The notes: a model not told the origin generated them from the letters alone. A DNA stretch of 64,000 nt from Sphingobium cloacae (GCF_002355855.1 NZ_AP017655.1:2793001-2857000); one strand, 5' to 3'; counted from the first letter of the stretch, positions 1 through 7,831 are shown. Numbers and translations are program-made.

Positions 1-150
1 GCCGAGGGCATCGAGGCCATTCCATTGTCGCCGGCGCTCGGGGACTTCAACGAGGATCTCCAGCGTCTCGGCATTGATGCGCTCCGCGCTGGTATCCGGG
101 TGCAACTCGCACCGGAGGACGTTGCCCGCTTCATTACCCGGGCAGCGTAG
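1..150 (+). CDS. C-terminal end of a toprim/DUF7146-like protein (5' partial)
   Basis: An open frame enters from the left edge and ends in TAG after 49 codons. The visible tail reads SPALGDFNEDLQRLGID and later LAPEDVARFI. I recall this pattern from the C-terminus of DUF7146/toprim-domain proteins that sit next to DUF2493 genes in alphaproteobacterial conjugative elements. The toprim core itself is outside the window, so the assignment rests on this tail and on the DUF2493 neighbour. It could instead be another primase-like protein. Confidence 0.45.
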   Translation, partial: AEGIEAIPLSPALGDFNEDLQRLGIDALRAGIRVQLAPEDVARFITRAA

Positions 151-498
151 CCGGAAAGGGCTGAAGGGCTGCGCGCAGCGGTCATGTCCGAGTGGATGCG
201 CAGCGACGGAAAGAGGACCGCGCCTCGGCCTTCGAGAGGGCGATCGGCCGTCAGCCGGGCCGGACAAGGCAATGGCTGCGGCCGACGATTTTCCGGCGGC
301 CCAGGCCCACCCCATGCGGCAAGCCGCCTGGGGACCCCGAACCCGCGCCTTTCCATCGCGAAACAAAATCGCCTGCCTTCGCCATCCTACGCTGACGCTT
401 CGGCCCTTCGCTGCGCTCCGGGTGCAGGTCTGTCCCGCCCGACGGCTTCGTCGCCATGAAGGCCGCGACGGTCGCGGTCCAATCCGACGGAGCATTCC
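151..498. other. 348-bp intergenic leader region
   Basis: No convincing gene is seen; the open frames here lack ribosome sites and recognisable protein sequence. The region contains one copy of a leader repeat (351-393) that recurs upstream of the DUF736 gene at 3435. The last bases, GACGGAGCATTCC, supply the ribosome site for the DUF2493 gene at 499. Confidence 0.6.
351..393 (+). repeat. Leader repeat copy 1 (pairs with 3290-3332)
   Basis: The segment contains TCGCGAAACAAAATCGC followed by CTGCCTTCGCCATCCTACGC. The copy at 3290-3332 has TCGCGAAACAACAAAATCGC then CCTGCGCCATCCTCCGC, so the two align with short indels. Each lies roughly 100-150 bp upstream of a backbone gene start. The role is unknown; a conserved 5' leader or regulatory element is an inference. 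Confidence 0.6.
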
Positions 499-1425
499 AT
501 GAGCGAGCACGACGACTACGAACCGCACCACGAATCATCCCCGACCGACCAGCTGATCCAGGACTTGCAACTCCACGGCTATCGTCCTTCCGAAGACGAA
601 CTCGACCAACGCCCGCCACCGGAAGACCGCACCATCGAAGGCGCCGTCGCCGACATATTCGACGCCCTCGTCGCCACGATCACGGACACGAGCCTCGATT
701 TCGATCTCCCCGATCTGCTCTGGTCGACCGTCAACATCTTCCACCGCGCGGTGGACCGGATCGAACAGAAGCTCGACGACAACGAGCAAGCGCAAAAGCA
801 GCTTCAGCGCGAACAGGACGGCTCCGAGGTGAAATCCCTCCAGCTCGAGCGCCTCATCGACATCGGCATGAACCTGATCGACCGCCGCGACGGCATGGAA
901 ACCTTCCGCGAGGCTGCCGCCGAGCGCTATCGCGTCGCCACCGGCTCACCCTGGTCGCAACGCACCGGATCGCGGGTCAACCATCGCCACCTCACCGCGT
1001 CGCTGATCGACAGCCGCGATTTCCTCGCCGCCAGGAGGCGCGCAGATAGCGAGGTGCTCGTGCCAGCCGGGCCGAAGATCGCCTTCTCGGGTGGCGACAC
1101 CGCCGACCATAAGCATATCTGGGCCAAGCTCGATCAGATCCATGCCAAGCACCCGGACATGGTGCTGTTGCACGGCGGCTCGCCGAAAGGCGCCGAAAAG
1201 ATCGCTTCGCGCTGGGCCGATAGCCGCAAGGTGCCGCAGGTCGCCTTCAAGCCCGACTGGACCAGGCACGCCAAGGCGGCACCTTTCAAACGCAACGACC
1301 AGATGCTCAGCATCGTGCCGATCGGGGTCGTGATCTTCCCAGGTACGGGCATTCAGGATAATCTCGCCGACAAAGCCCGCAAGATGGGCATCCCGGTCTA
1401 TCGGTTCGGCTCGGGCGGCGCGTAA
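499..1425 (+). CDS. DUF2493 domain-containing protein
   Basis: 308 residues. The first ~190 residues are charged and helical (many E, D, R, Q), with no recognised domain. From about residue 192 the sequence KIAFSGGDTADHKHIW, then LLHGGSPKGAEKIASRWA and IGVVIFPGTGIQDNLADKA, follows the DUF2493 pattern, a Rossmann-like SLOG-superfamily fold thought to bind a nucleotide-type ligand. DUF2493 proteins are common passengers of alphaproteobacterial plasmids and ICEs next to toprim-like genes, as here. The ATG start has a GGAG ribosome site about 9 bases upstream. The ligand and function are unknown. Confidence 0.85.
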   Translation: MSEHDDYEPHHESSPTDQLIQDLQLHGYRPSEDELDQRPPPEDRTIEGAVADIFDALVATITDTSLDFDLPDLLWSTVNIFHRAVDRIEQKLDDNEQAQKQLQREQDGSEVKSLQLERLIDIGMNLIDRRDGMETFREAAAERYRVATGSPWSQRTGSRVNHRHLTASLIDSRDFLAARRRADSEVLVPAGPKIAFSGGDTADHKHIWAKLDQIHAKHPDMVLLHGGSPKGAEKIASRWADSRKVPQVAFKPDWTRHAKAAPFKRNDQMLSIVPIGVVIFPGTGIQDNLADKARKMGIPVYRFGSGGA

Positions 1426-1434
1426 GCGCCGCCG

Positions 1435-1788
1435 TCAACCCAAGAGTAGCTGAGGTTGCGTGCCCAGCACGATCCATTCGACGATGTTGCCGGCTCTGAT
1501 AGTGAAACCACGATTGCGCAGGGCGTCGGCATCGGCATCGCTCAGCCGGCATTGCGTGCCATGGCTCGATGAACCGTCAATATTTACAACGCCGATCTCA
1601 TCTCCTTTCCGCCCGTATACATGCGCATGGGTCTGCCCAACACCGTGAGTTGGCTGATCGATGCGAATGTTCTTATCGAAACGACCGTTAACCCATTTGC
1701 CTTCGTCCAGGCGTTCAAAGCGGTCATTGTCTTCGGACACAAGGATTTCGGTCAAAGTTGGAAGGTTCGCGAACTCACTGAATCTCAA
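1435..1788 (-). CDS. Hypothetical protein, probable TTG start
   Basis: The frame is opposite in strand to its neighbours and clearly more AT-rich, suggesting separate acquisition. I prefer a TTG start at 1788 because GGAGG lies 6 bases upstream (1795-1799); an upstream GTG at 1836 has no such site. The 117-residue product has a conserved-looking core: GKWVNGRFDKNIRIDQPTHG, THAHVYGRKGDEIGVVNIDG and SSHGTQCRLSDADADALRNR. The histidine-rich strand and compact C-terminal layout resemble small toxin-like domains of polymorphic toxins, but I do not recognise the family. No immunity gene or secretion signal is visible. Confidence 0.5.
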   Translation of the reverse strand: MRFSEFANLPTLTEILVSEDNDRFERLDEGKWVNGRFDKNIRIDQPTHGVGQTHAHVYGRKGDEIGVVNIDGSSSHGTQCRLSDADADALRNRGFTIRAGNIVEWIVLGTQPQLLLG

Positions 1789-2119
1789 AATTTTCCTCCA
1801 ATTCGAACATTGAGTACTAACTACGTGACGCACCACTCAGAGAAAACTACCAACTCCAAGTCTGGAGAACCCACCGCAGGATGCTCCAGTTCGGAAGAGG
1901 CATACACCCATCCCGTAGGCCGTCTGCCCACCCCCGCTTCAAGACGCTGACCCTTTGGTTCTGCCGATGGCCTGACGCCATCAACCCGTAAAGGGTCGGA
2001 CTACGCATGCGCGTGCCGCCGCTCCTGCTGCGCCTTGCGCGGTGATTGCGGCCAACGGCCGAACTCTTCGGGCGCCTGTCAGCGGGGGATGGACCTCCGC
2101 TCAAACAGGAGCCAGGTCG

Positions 2120-2287
2120 ATGTCCTTCCAAACCGCTCACGCCTTCGCCTTCAGCCTCGCCACCACCCTGATGGCCGCCATTGTCATCTACCGCGCCGGC
2201 GACGGCACGCTCTCCGTCACCCCGGCTACCGAATATGACGGCGACGACGACGCCATCATCGGTGAAATCGACCCCTTCGCCTCATGA
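2120..2287 (+). CDS. Small membrane protein, 55 aa
   Basis: ATG with CAGGAG about 9 bases upstream. Residues ~8-25 (AFAFSLATTLMAAIVIYRAG) form one hydrophobic segment, followed by an acidic tail containing YDGDDDAIIGEIDPF. This looks like a single-pass small membrane protein of the element backbone. No function is recognised. The upstream 283 bp (1837-2119) show no gene. Confidence 0.55.
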   Translation: MSFQTAHAFAFSLATTLMAAIVIYRAGDGTLSVTPATEYDGDDDAIIGEIDPFAS

Positions 2288-2419
2288 GGCGAACGGGGTC
2301 GCACGAACGGCGGACGCGGTGCGCTTGCGCTCCCCCGGCGACAGAATTTCTGCTAATCTCGCTGTCGCGCCATGGTGGTGGTGGAGGCGCATCCGTCTGA
2401 CATTTGCGGAGACACCACC

Positions 2420-2860
2420 ATGATCTTCATCGGCATTCTTCTCAGCATCGCCGCCATCGGCTTCCTTTGCTGGCTGCTGTTCACGCTTGCGGTATTCGCA
2501 CTTCCGTTCTTCGCGGGCGTGACCGCAGGCACATGGGCCTATGGCACTGGCGCCGGATGGCTAGGCGCGATCCTTGTCGGTTTTGTCGCCGCAGGTCTTA
2601 CCTTCGGCCTCGGCCAATTGCTGCTCGCGACCGTCCGTCCGACCTGGGCGCGGCTGCTCATCGCCGCGGCCTTCGTCGCCCCGGCTGTGGTCGCCGGTTT
2701 CCATGCCACTCATGGTATCGTGAAACACACCATGCCGTCGGAGACATGGCAGACCGCATTCTCGATCATCGGAGCCATCGCGGTCGGCATCGTGGCATTC
2801 GCCCGTATCACCGGAATGGCGGCGCCCAGCCCTGTGGCGGGGCATGTGTCCCACACCTAA
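2420..2860 (+). CDS. Membrane protein, about four TM segments
   Basis: 146 residues from ATG 2420, chosen because GGAGA lies 7-8 bases upstream; the frame stays open further upstream without a ribosome site. Hydrophobic segments are at residues ~2-40 (FIGILLSIAAIGFLCWLLF), ~45-75, ~80-100 and ~115-135. There are no enzymatic motifs. A backbone-associated inner-membrane protein is the most that can be said. Confidence 0.6.
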   Translation: MIFIGILLSIAAIGFLCWLLFTLAVFALPFFAGVTAGTWAYGTGAGWLGAILVGFVAAGLTFGLGQLLLATVRPTWARLLIAAAFVAPAVVAGFHATHGIVKHTMPSETWQTAFSIIGAIAVGIVAFARITGMAAPSPVAGHVSHT

Positions 2861-3434
2861 CCCCCGACACCCATTTGGAGCGGGATCAGGCGGCGCATGG
2901 CATTATCGCGCACGCCATCAGGCTAGCCCGATAGGAAGCGGAATTGCGGGACATCGGCTGTGCCCGCCTGTAGTGCAGCGGTGGAGCGCGCCGTAAGCGG
3001 CAGCGACGTCGTGGCCGGAGGAACCTCAGTGTCGAAGCGTTCCGTCAGGGCTAACGGAATGGCAAATGCGTAGCGCAGGCCTGTTCAAGGGATGTTTCCA
3101 CCTGTGATCATTGATCGGGTCTCTGGGGCCAATGCGAGGGCCGCCACTGTCTCCGCCAACGATCCCGTCCAGCACCCGCTCCAAAACGGCCTCTTCAATG
3201 GCCTGATCTGGCCGAAGGTCAGCTTCGCCTCGAGCGCCTAAGCCACAACGGCTGGTCCCGACTTTCTTCCCCTGCCGGCTGCGCCGTCATTCCTCGCGAA
3301 ACAACAAAATCGCGCCTGCGCCATCCTCCGCTCTCGCTGCGGTCGCAAGCGATGTGTCGGCGCTCGCCTCCGGCCGGTCGATCGCCATCGAGGCCGCAAT
3401 GGTGCGGGCTCGAAACGGAAAACGGAGACTTACA
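2861..3434. other. 574-bp region without a confident gene
   Basis: Two short coding-like remnants are visible on the plus strand: a tail ending QAAHGIIAHAIRLAR at about 2874-2933, and a possible 45-codon frame from GTG 3104 to TAA 3241 (IIDRVSGANARAATVSAN... ending WPKVSFASSA). Neither has a strong ribosome site and they may be remnants of deleted backbone genes. A small hairpin (TTCCGT, 8-nt loop, ACGGAA) lies near 3038-3060. Leader repeat copy 2 is at 3290-3332. Confidence 0.4.
3290..3332 (+). repeat. Leader repeat copy 2 (pairs with 351-393)
   Basis: It shares CGCGAAACAA, AAATCGC, CTGC and GCCATCCT blocks in the same order as the copy at 351-393. It ends about 100 bp before the DUF736 start codon. 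It is non-coding in any convincing frame. Confidence 0.6.
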
Positions 3435-3761
3435 ATGGCGACCATCGGCACCTTCAAGAAGACCGGATCGAACGAATTCACCGGCGAAATCGTCACCCTC
3501 AGCGTCCAGGCCAAGGGCGTGCGCATCGTTCCCGACCTGCGCGCCAACGGCGAGAACGCCCCCAGCCACCGGGTCCTGGTCGGCCGCGCCGAGATTGGCG
3601 CAGCCTGGTCCAAGCGCTCCAACGAGGGCCGCGACTATCTGGGCCTCAAGCTCGACGATCCGAGCTTCAACGCTCCGATCTATGCCAACCTCTTCGACGA
3701 CGACGATGGCGAAGGCTTCTCCCTCATCTGGTCCCGCCCCAACGGTCGCCGCAGCGACTGA
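3435..3761 (+). CDS. DUF736 domain-containing protein (first copy)
   Basis: 108 residues, full length for the family. It opens MATIGTFKKTGSNEFTGEI, a typical DUF736 N-terminus, and continues through RAEIGAAWSKRSNEGRDYLG and PIYANLFDDDDGEGFSLIWSR. DUF736 proteins are small soluble proteins found almost only on proteobacterial conjugative elements; their function is unknown. A second, diverged copy is at 9208. CGGAGA 8 bases upstream supports the ATG. A strong hairpin terminator follows. Confidence 0.9.
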   Translation: MATIGTFKKTGSNEFTGEIVTLSVQAKGVRIVPDLRANGENAPSHRVLVGRAEIGAAWSKRSNEGRDYLGLKLDDPSFNAPIYANLFDDDDGEGFSLIWSRPNGRRSD

Positions 3762-3775
3762 GGCGGACACAGCAA

Positions 3776-3799
3776 GGCCCCGGCCGCAAGGCCGGGGCC
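3776..3799 (+). terminator. GC-rich hairpin terminator
   Basis: A perfect 10-bp inverted repeat (GGCCCCGGCC / GGCCGGGGCC) closes on a GCAA tetraloop 14 bp after the DUF736 stop codon. The U-tract is weak (CCTTA), so efficiency is uncertain. Confidence 0.7.
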
Positions 3800-4070
3800 G
3801 CCTTACGGTTCAAAGCGGATCGGCTGCCACTGGTGCGGTCCGCGGATAGGTGCGCCGCAACCGAATGCGAACGGTTCGGCTTTACTGGTGAAATCCGAAA
3901 AACCGGGCAGAAGAACCCTCGGCCTCACCAATAACATCAAGACAAATAGGCGAATCGACCGGTCAAGATCATCGCGATGCCGGTCCCGACTCGGGCCTAT
4001 AAGCTAGCCGGAAGGGGCGAGGGCGACTAAAATAGTCGTAGTTCTGGAACGCGCGTGGGTTGCGATGGGA
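3800..4070. promoter_or_regulatory. XRE gene upstream region with CGACTA-AAA-TAGTCG inverted repeat
   Basis: There is no gene between the DUF736 terminator and the XRE gene. At 4024-4038 the sequence CGACTAAAATAGTCG is a 6-bp inverted repeat with a 3-base AAA spacer, a usual size for an XRE-family operator half-site pair. It lies about 45 bp upstream of the XRE start codon. Operator function is inferred. Confidence 0.45.
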
Positions 4071-4090
4071 GGTGATCATGCATGATCACC
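4071..4090. promoter_or_regulatory. 20-bp perfect palindrome over RBS and start codon of the XRE gene
   Basis: GGTGATCATGCATGATCACC reads the same on both strands. It includes the 3' half of the GGAGGTGAT ribosome site and the ATG at 4082. Autoregulation, by repressor binding or by an mRNA hairpin hiding the ribosome site, is an inference. Confidence 0.6.
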
Positions 4091-4348
4091 GCCCGACAAT
4101 CCCGGGCCGCACGCGCGTTGCTGGGTTGGACGCAGGAGACGCTCGCTGACAAGGCCCGCATATCGCTGACAGCACTCAAGCGCCTTGAATCCGAAAGCGG
4201 GCTCGAGGTATACGAGACAACACGCGATCAGGCACGCAGGGCCCTGGAAGCCGCCGGCATCGTTTTCCTGTCGACCGACCGAGGGCAAGGAGTGCTGCTG
4301 GTCGACGATCGCGGAAACAAGCCGAACCGATCCACCGTCGCGCACTGA
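4082..4348 (+). CDS. XRE-family helix-turn-helix regulator
   Basis: 88 residues. Residues ~3-60 (QSRAARALLGWTQETLADKA, then SLTALKRLESESG) form a typical XRE/Cro HTH with the W-T-Q-E-T-L-A pattern. The tail RALEAAGIVFLSTDRGQGVL matches short XRE proteins of ICE backbones. It probably represses neighbouring maintenance or transfer genes and itself. Its ribosome site and start codon lie within a perfect palindrome. Confidence 0.85.
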   Translation: MITARQSRAARALLGWTQETLADKARISLTALKRLESESGLEVYETTRDQARRALEAAGIVFLSTDRGQGVLLVDDRGNKPNRSTVAH

Positions 4349-4440
4349 CCTCCCGCGTAATTGCCCATTGCATACGCTGCCGATGCGCTCGATCGAACTT
4401 GGTTAACGGGCAAGCTTCGTTTACCAATCGCGTTTGTACC

Positions 4441-4701
4441 ATGACCAAAGCATTCGACGATATCGCTCCGTCCGGGCAGGAACTCACCGAGTACGACAGG
4501 TCGCATGTCAAACTCTACATGCGCTTGTTGGATGCGGCCGCTGACGGTGCGCATTGGGAAGAAGCCGTCCAGGTCCTGTTCGGCCTCGACCCCGCCAGCG
4601 AACCAGAGCGCTGCCAGCGCATCCATGATAGCCATCTCGCCCGCGCCCGCTGGATGACGCACACGGGTTATCAGCATCTCCTTCGGCAGGCCCACGGCTG
4701 A
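4441..4701 (+). CDS. Small DUF2285-like backbone protein
   Basis: 86 residues from ATG 4441; a TTG at 4399 would extend it, but neither start has a good ribosome site. The sequence contains YDRSHVKLYMRLLDAAADGA, WEEAVQVLFGLDP and SHLARARWMTHTGYQHLLR. I recall this pattern from short proteins labelled DUF2285 in proteobacterial ICEs, close to XRE and DUF6499 genes, exactly this context. An imperfect inverted repeat (TTGGTTAAC 4399-4407 and GTTTACCAA 4419-4427) lies just upstream. The molecular role is unknown. Confidence 0.6.
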   Translation: MTKAFDDIAPSGQELTEYDRSHVKLYMRLLDAAADGAHWEEAVQVLFGLDPASEPERCQRIHDSHLARARWMTHTGYQHLLRQAHG

Positions 4702-4827
4702 CATGCTTGCAGCCCGTGTGATGCCCTTTCAACATCACGCGATGCCCCGCTTCAGGGTTCCGGCATCCACCCCATGCCACGAACAATGGGCATTCGACTT
4801 ACGCGCACCACGCGGGGAGTTGATGCA

Positions 4828-5590
4828 ATGAAGCCTGATACATCGGACTGGCGGAATGAGGGGGGCTACGACTTCCTCGATACTCTTGCGATCGAAGGAC
4901 TCGCATGGGAATGCCTTCGCAGATCCCGCCTGTATCAGGACCATTACGCACGTCTGGCCGCCGCCAGCACCGAAACCTTGCCGCTGCCTCACGAAGCGCA
5001 GCAGCGCTGGGGGTTGCGATTTCGCCGCAAGACCCAGTCTTTCAGCGATGCAGCAGCAAGTGGTGTGGTCGCCATCAAACAATCCGGCCCTCATAGTGCT
5101 GACGCAGCGGCCAGACTTCCTGCCCCAGGCCGACAATAGTCTCGCCGATCGCTTCATTGCGGAGCGTGACGGCCCAGAAGGGGCCTACTCCGTTCTCCGC
5201 GAGCATGACCTCCAGATCCTTTTTCGCCCCGGCGTATCGCCCACTGATCAACTCGCGGCAGTCATACCAATCGATGACGACATCCTCGACCGCATCGATG
5301 CGCTTACCCGGTTGTCGCGAGCCTGGCTCGAACGCCCGCCCCTGCGCGACACACGCCTGACCGTCGACCAGCGCCGCCGTTTTCGTTTGAGGCTCCGCGC
5401 AGCCGATGGGCGCATGAACGGCGCCACCTATCGCGAGATCGCCATCGCAATTTACGGGGCGGCGCGCGTCGAAACCGACCCCTGGAAGACATCCCCGTTG
5501 CGCGACGCGGTGATCGGGTTCGTCGAGGCAGGCATGGCGCTCATCGGCGGCGGCTATCTGAAACTGCTCCGGCACCGCCGCCGCGCTTAG
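4828..5590 (+). pseudogene. DUF6499-DUF2285 regulator, frameshifted
   Basis: Two overlapping frames encode one recognisable protein. The first, from ATG 4828, has the DUF6499 N-terminus (YDFLDTLAIEGLAWECLRRS ... YARLAAAS ... RWGLRF). The second, one frame over, continues RPSLSAMQQQVVWSPSNNPA and ends with the DUF2285 DNA-binding segment (NGATYREIAIAIYG ... VIGFVEAGMALIGGGYLKLL). Dropping one base in TTTCGCCGC at about 5021-5027 would join them as WGLRFRARPSLSAM. Either this is a real inactivation or a base-call error. The intact family acts near ICE rep genes and is predicted to bind DNA. Confidence 0.7.
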
Positions 5591-5724
5591 CCGGGTCGAT
5601 GACTGGGGTGTGAAATTCAGCCACCCCAACTTCCCCATCCCACCCGCCGATGGTCCTCCGCCACCGTGGTCGCTGTCAGCCGCTGATCGCCAGCGGCCCC
5701 CAGCAACCTCACGGAGGCCCGCTC

Positions 5725-6006
5725 ATGCGACCCGATACCGCCGCGCTCCCGCCACGCTACCTGCGGACCAAGGAAGCCGCCGAGTTTCTCAGCCTCTCGG
5801 CACGCACGCTCGAAAAGCACCGCACCTATGGCACCGGCCCGGCCTACCGCAAACTCGGCGGGCGGGTCGTCTATTCCGTCGACGACCTCGAAAGCTGGGC
5901 GGCGCGCGGCGCCGTCACCTCGACTTCCGATCCGCGCGGATCGGTCCTTCCCGCCAAACGCCACGCGCTGCCGATCGGCCAGATCGCCGGCCGCTACGCA
6001 CGCTGA
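5725..6006 (+). CDS. Excisionase-like helix-turn-helix protein (MerR/AlpA type)
   Basis: 93 residues. The core YLRTKEAAEFLSLSARTLEK, then YGTGPAYRKLGGRVVYSVDD and LESWAARG, is the HTH_17 winged-helix pattern used by excisionases and AlpA-type regulators. CGGAGG lies 7 bases upstream of the ATG. It sits directly before repA, 17 bp apart, and is probably co-transcribed with it. In ICEs such proteins act as recombination directionality factors or as rep/par regulators; which applies here cannot be told from sequence. Confidence 0.8.
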   Translation: MRPDTAALPPRYLRTKEAAEFLSLSARTLEKHRTYGTGPAYRKLGGRVVYSVDDLESWAARGAVTSTSDPRGSVLPAKRHALPIGQIAGRYAR

Positions 6007-6023
6007 GCGCGCCGGTCCCCTGC

Positions 6024-7181
6024 ATGGCGGCGCGTCGTGACCTTTCGGAGCGCGGGCAGCTCGATCTGTTTCGCGCGCTCCCTGGCGACTTCGCGCCGCG
6101 AGACGCGCAGGATCTGATGGCCTATCCCTTTTTCTCCCTCTCCAAATCCCGTCGCATCGCTCCGATCGATTTTGCCGCCGGCAACGTCACGATCCGGGTC
6201 GAAGCCGTGCCCGATCACGGCATGGCCACGATCTGGGACGCGGACATCCTGATCTGGGCGGCCAGTCAGATCGTCGAAGCGCGCGATGCCGGTCTTCGCA
6301 CCTCGCGCCTGATGGCAGCGACGCCCTATGAAATCCTCAACTACGTTGGTCGCGGCACGTCCTTGCGCGACTATCAACGCCTCAAGGCGGCGCTGGACCG
6401 CCTGCAATCCACCACGGTGTCGACATCCATCCGGCAACCGGTCGAGGGTCGCCGCCATCGCTTCTCCTGGATCAACGAGTGGCAGGAGCGCACCAATCGT
6501 CAAGGGCGGCCTGACGGCATCGAACTGATCGTCCCGGACTGGTTCTACAAGGCCGTTCTCGATGACGCTCTCATCCTCACCATCGACCCGGCCTATTTTG
6601 ATCTCACCGGCGGCCTCGATCGCTGGCTCTACCGCCTCGTGCGCAAACATGGCGGCCGTCAGCGCGCCGGCTGGCGTTTCGACCTGCGCCATCTCCATCT
6701 CAAATCCGGCAGCCTGTCGCCGTTCAAGCGCTTCGCCTTCGAGCTACGCGACATCGTGCGGCGCCAGCCGCTGCCCGGCTACCGCCTCTCTCTCGAGGTG
6801 GAGATTGGTGGGCGCACGCTGCTCGCCTTCGAGCCGCTCGCAGCCTGTGGAAAAGCTGTGGACGGCCTCGTGCTATCGGGAACCCGGACTATCGTGCCAT
6901 CAGGAACCCGAGGCTCGTGCCATCGGGAACCCAAGTCAGCCATAAGCTCTGGAAAACACAGGTGGAATCGCACCCTTAACTTAGAGTCTAACCCAGAATC
7001 TAACTTTGAAGAGCGCGCGCGCGATGTGGGAAACCTTATCCGCACCGCCGCGAACAACCTCCGCGCCAACGGCAAAACGCCAGCTCGCGGCACCTCCGCC
7101 ACCCAGCCAGGCCGGCAGGAAGGCGAACCGCTTGCTACCGATCCGCGTCCGTTCGGGAACCGGCCCGGAGGTGCGCGATGA
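6024..7181 (+). CDS. repA: Replication initiator protein RepA (RPA family)
   Basis: 385 residues from ATG 6024 (GCATGGCGGCGCG). Conserved RPA-family segments include LMAYPFFSLSKSRRIAPIDF, MATIWDADILIWAASQI, RLMAATPYEILNYVGRGTS and LIVPDWFYKAVLDD, then GGLDRWLYRLVRKHGGRQ. In Tn4371-type ICEs and related plasmids this protein binds iterons and starts replication of the excised circle. The coding region after about residue 275 changes character: it carries iteron-like repeats, a DnaA-box-like site and an AT-rich stretch (see origin feature). The stop codon overlaps the parA start. Confidence 0.88.
   Translation: MAARRDLSERGQLDLFRALPGDFAPRDAQDLMAYPFFSLSKSRRIAPIDFAAGNVTIRVEAVPDHGMATIWDADILIWAASQIVEARDAGLRTSRLMAATPYEILNYVGRGTSLRDYQRLKAALDRLQSTTVSTSIRQPVEGRRHRFSWINEWQERTNRQGRPDGIELIVPDWFYKAVLDDALILTIDPAYFDLTGGLDRWLYRLVRKHGGRQRAGWRFDLRHLHLKSGSLSPFKRFAFELRDIVRRQPLPGYRLSLEVEIGGRTLLAFEPLAACGKAVDGLVLSGTRTIVPSGTRGSCHREPKSAISSGKHRWNRTLNLESNPESNFEERARDVGNLIRTAANNLRANGKTPARGTSATQPGRQEGEPLATDPRPFGNRPGGAR
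6846..7010 (+). other. Candidate replication origin inside repA: DnaA-like box, three iterons, AT-rich stretch
   Basis: Three 18-bp direct repeats are at 6869-6886 (CGTGCTATCGGGAACCCG), 6893-6910 (CGTGCCATCAGGAACCCG) and 6916-6933 (CGTGCCATCGGGAACCCA), spaced 24 and 23 bp, about two helical turns. Just before them, TGTGGAAAA (6846-6854) differs at one base from the reverse complement of the DnaA box TTATCCACA. After them, 6976-7010 is AT-rich for this genome and has repeated CTAAC/TAACT words. This box-iteron-AT order is that of iteron origins; activity is inferred. Confidence 0.6.
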
Positions 7182-7831
7182 TCGTCGCGCTGCTCAATCA
7201 GAAAGGCGGTGTCGGCAAGACGACGCTGGCGCTCAACCTCGCTGGCGAACTCGCCGGACGCGGCAAGCGCGTCACCCTGATCGATGCGGACCCGCAAGGC
7301 TCCGCGCTCGACTGGTCCGAGCAGCGCAGCCGTTGCGGCCTGCCGCGCCGCTTCGGCGTCGTCGGCCTGGCCCGTGACACGCTCCACCGCGAAGCGCCGG
7401 AACTGGCGAAGAGCGTCGATAACATCATCATCGACGGCCCGCCGCGCGTCGCGGGCCTGATGCGCTCGGCGCTCCTCGCCGCCGACCTCGTGCTGATCCC
7501 CGTGCAGCCGTCACCGCTCGATGGCTGGGCGTCGGCGGAGATGCTGGTGCTTCTGGGCGAGGCGCGCATCTACCGCCCCGAGCTTGTCGCCCGCTTCGTG
7601 CTGAACCGCTGCGACGCGCGCACCATCCTTGCCCGCGAGACGGCCGAGATGCTGGCGGAGCACGACCCGCCGCTCCTCGCCGCCACCATCGGCCAGCGTG
7701 TCGCCTTTGCCGCCGCGGCGCAGACGGGCCGTCTGGTCGCCGAACGCGACGATGCGACATTGGCCGCGCGCGAAATCGCGGCGCTCGCCGACGAACTGCT
7801 GCGTCTTCCCATCGGCAGGAGCGCTCCATGA
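7178..7831 (+). CDS. parA: ParA-family partition ATPase
   Basis: 217 residues. It opens MIVALLNQKGGVGKTTLALN, the deviant Walker A motif of ParA/MinD ATPases; LIDADPQGSALDW (Walker A') and IIDGPPRVAGLMRSALLAAD (Walker B region) follow. There is no N-terminal HTH, so it is a small type Ib-like ParA. The ATG overlaps the repA stop and its own stop overlaps the next gene start, so repA-parA-7828 form one translationally coupled unit. It is predicted to stabilise the excised, replicating element. Confidence 0.92.
   Translation: MIVALLNQKGGVGKTTLALNLAGELAGRGKRVTLIDADPQGSALDWSEQRSRCGLPRRFGVVGLARDTLHREAPELAKSVDNIIIDGPPRVAGLMRSALLAADLVLIPVQPSPLDGWASAEMLVLLGEARIYRPELVARFVLNRCDARTILARETAEMLAEHDPPLLAATIGQRVAFAAAAQTGRLVAERDDATLAAREIAALADELLRLPIGRSAP

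Noticed and set aside
3104..3241. Possible 45-codon gene with GTG start
   Set aside because: The codon pattern looks plausible, but there is no ribosome site and no family; kept only as a remark under the intergenic region.
3219..3770. Minus-strand open frame of 183 aa over the DUF736 gene
   Set aside because: It is antisense to a confident DUF736 gene, has low-complexity composition and no ribosome site.
5610..6023. N-terminal extension of RepA from an upstream start
   Set aside because: The extension overlaps the HTH gene at 5725 in another frame, is R/P-rich and unlike RepA; ATG 6024 begins the family-like sequence.
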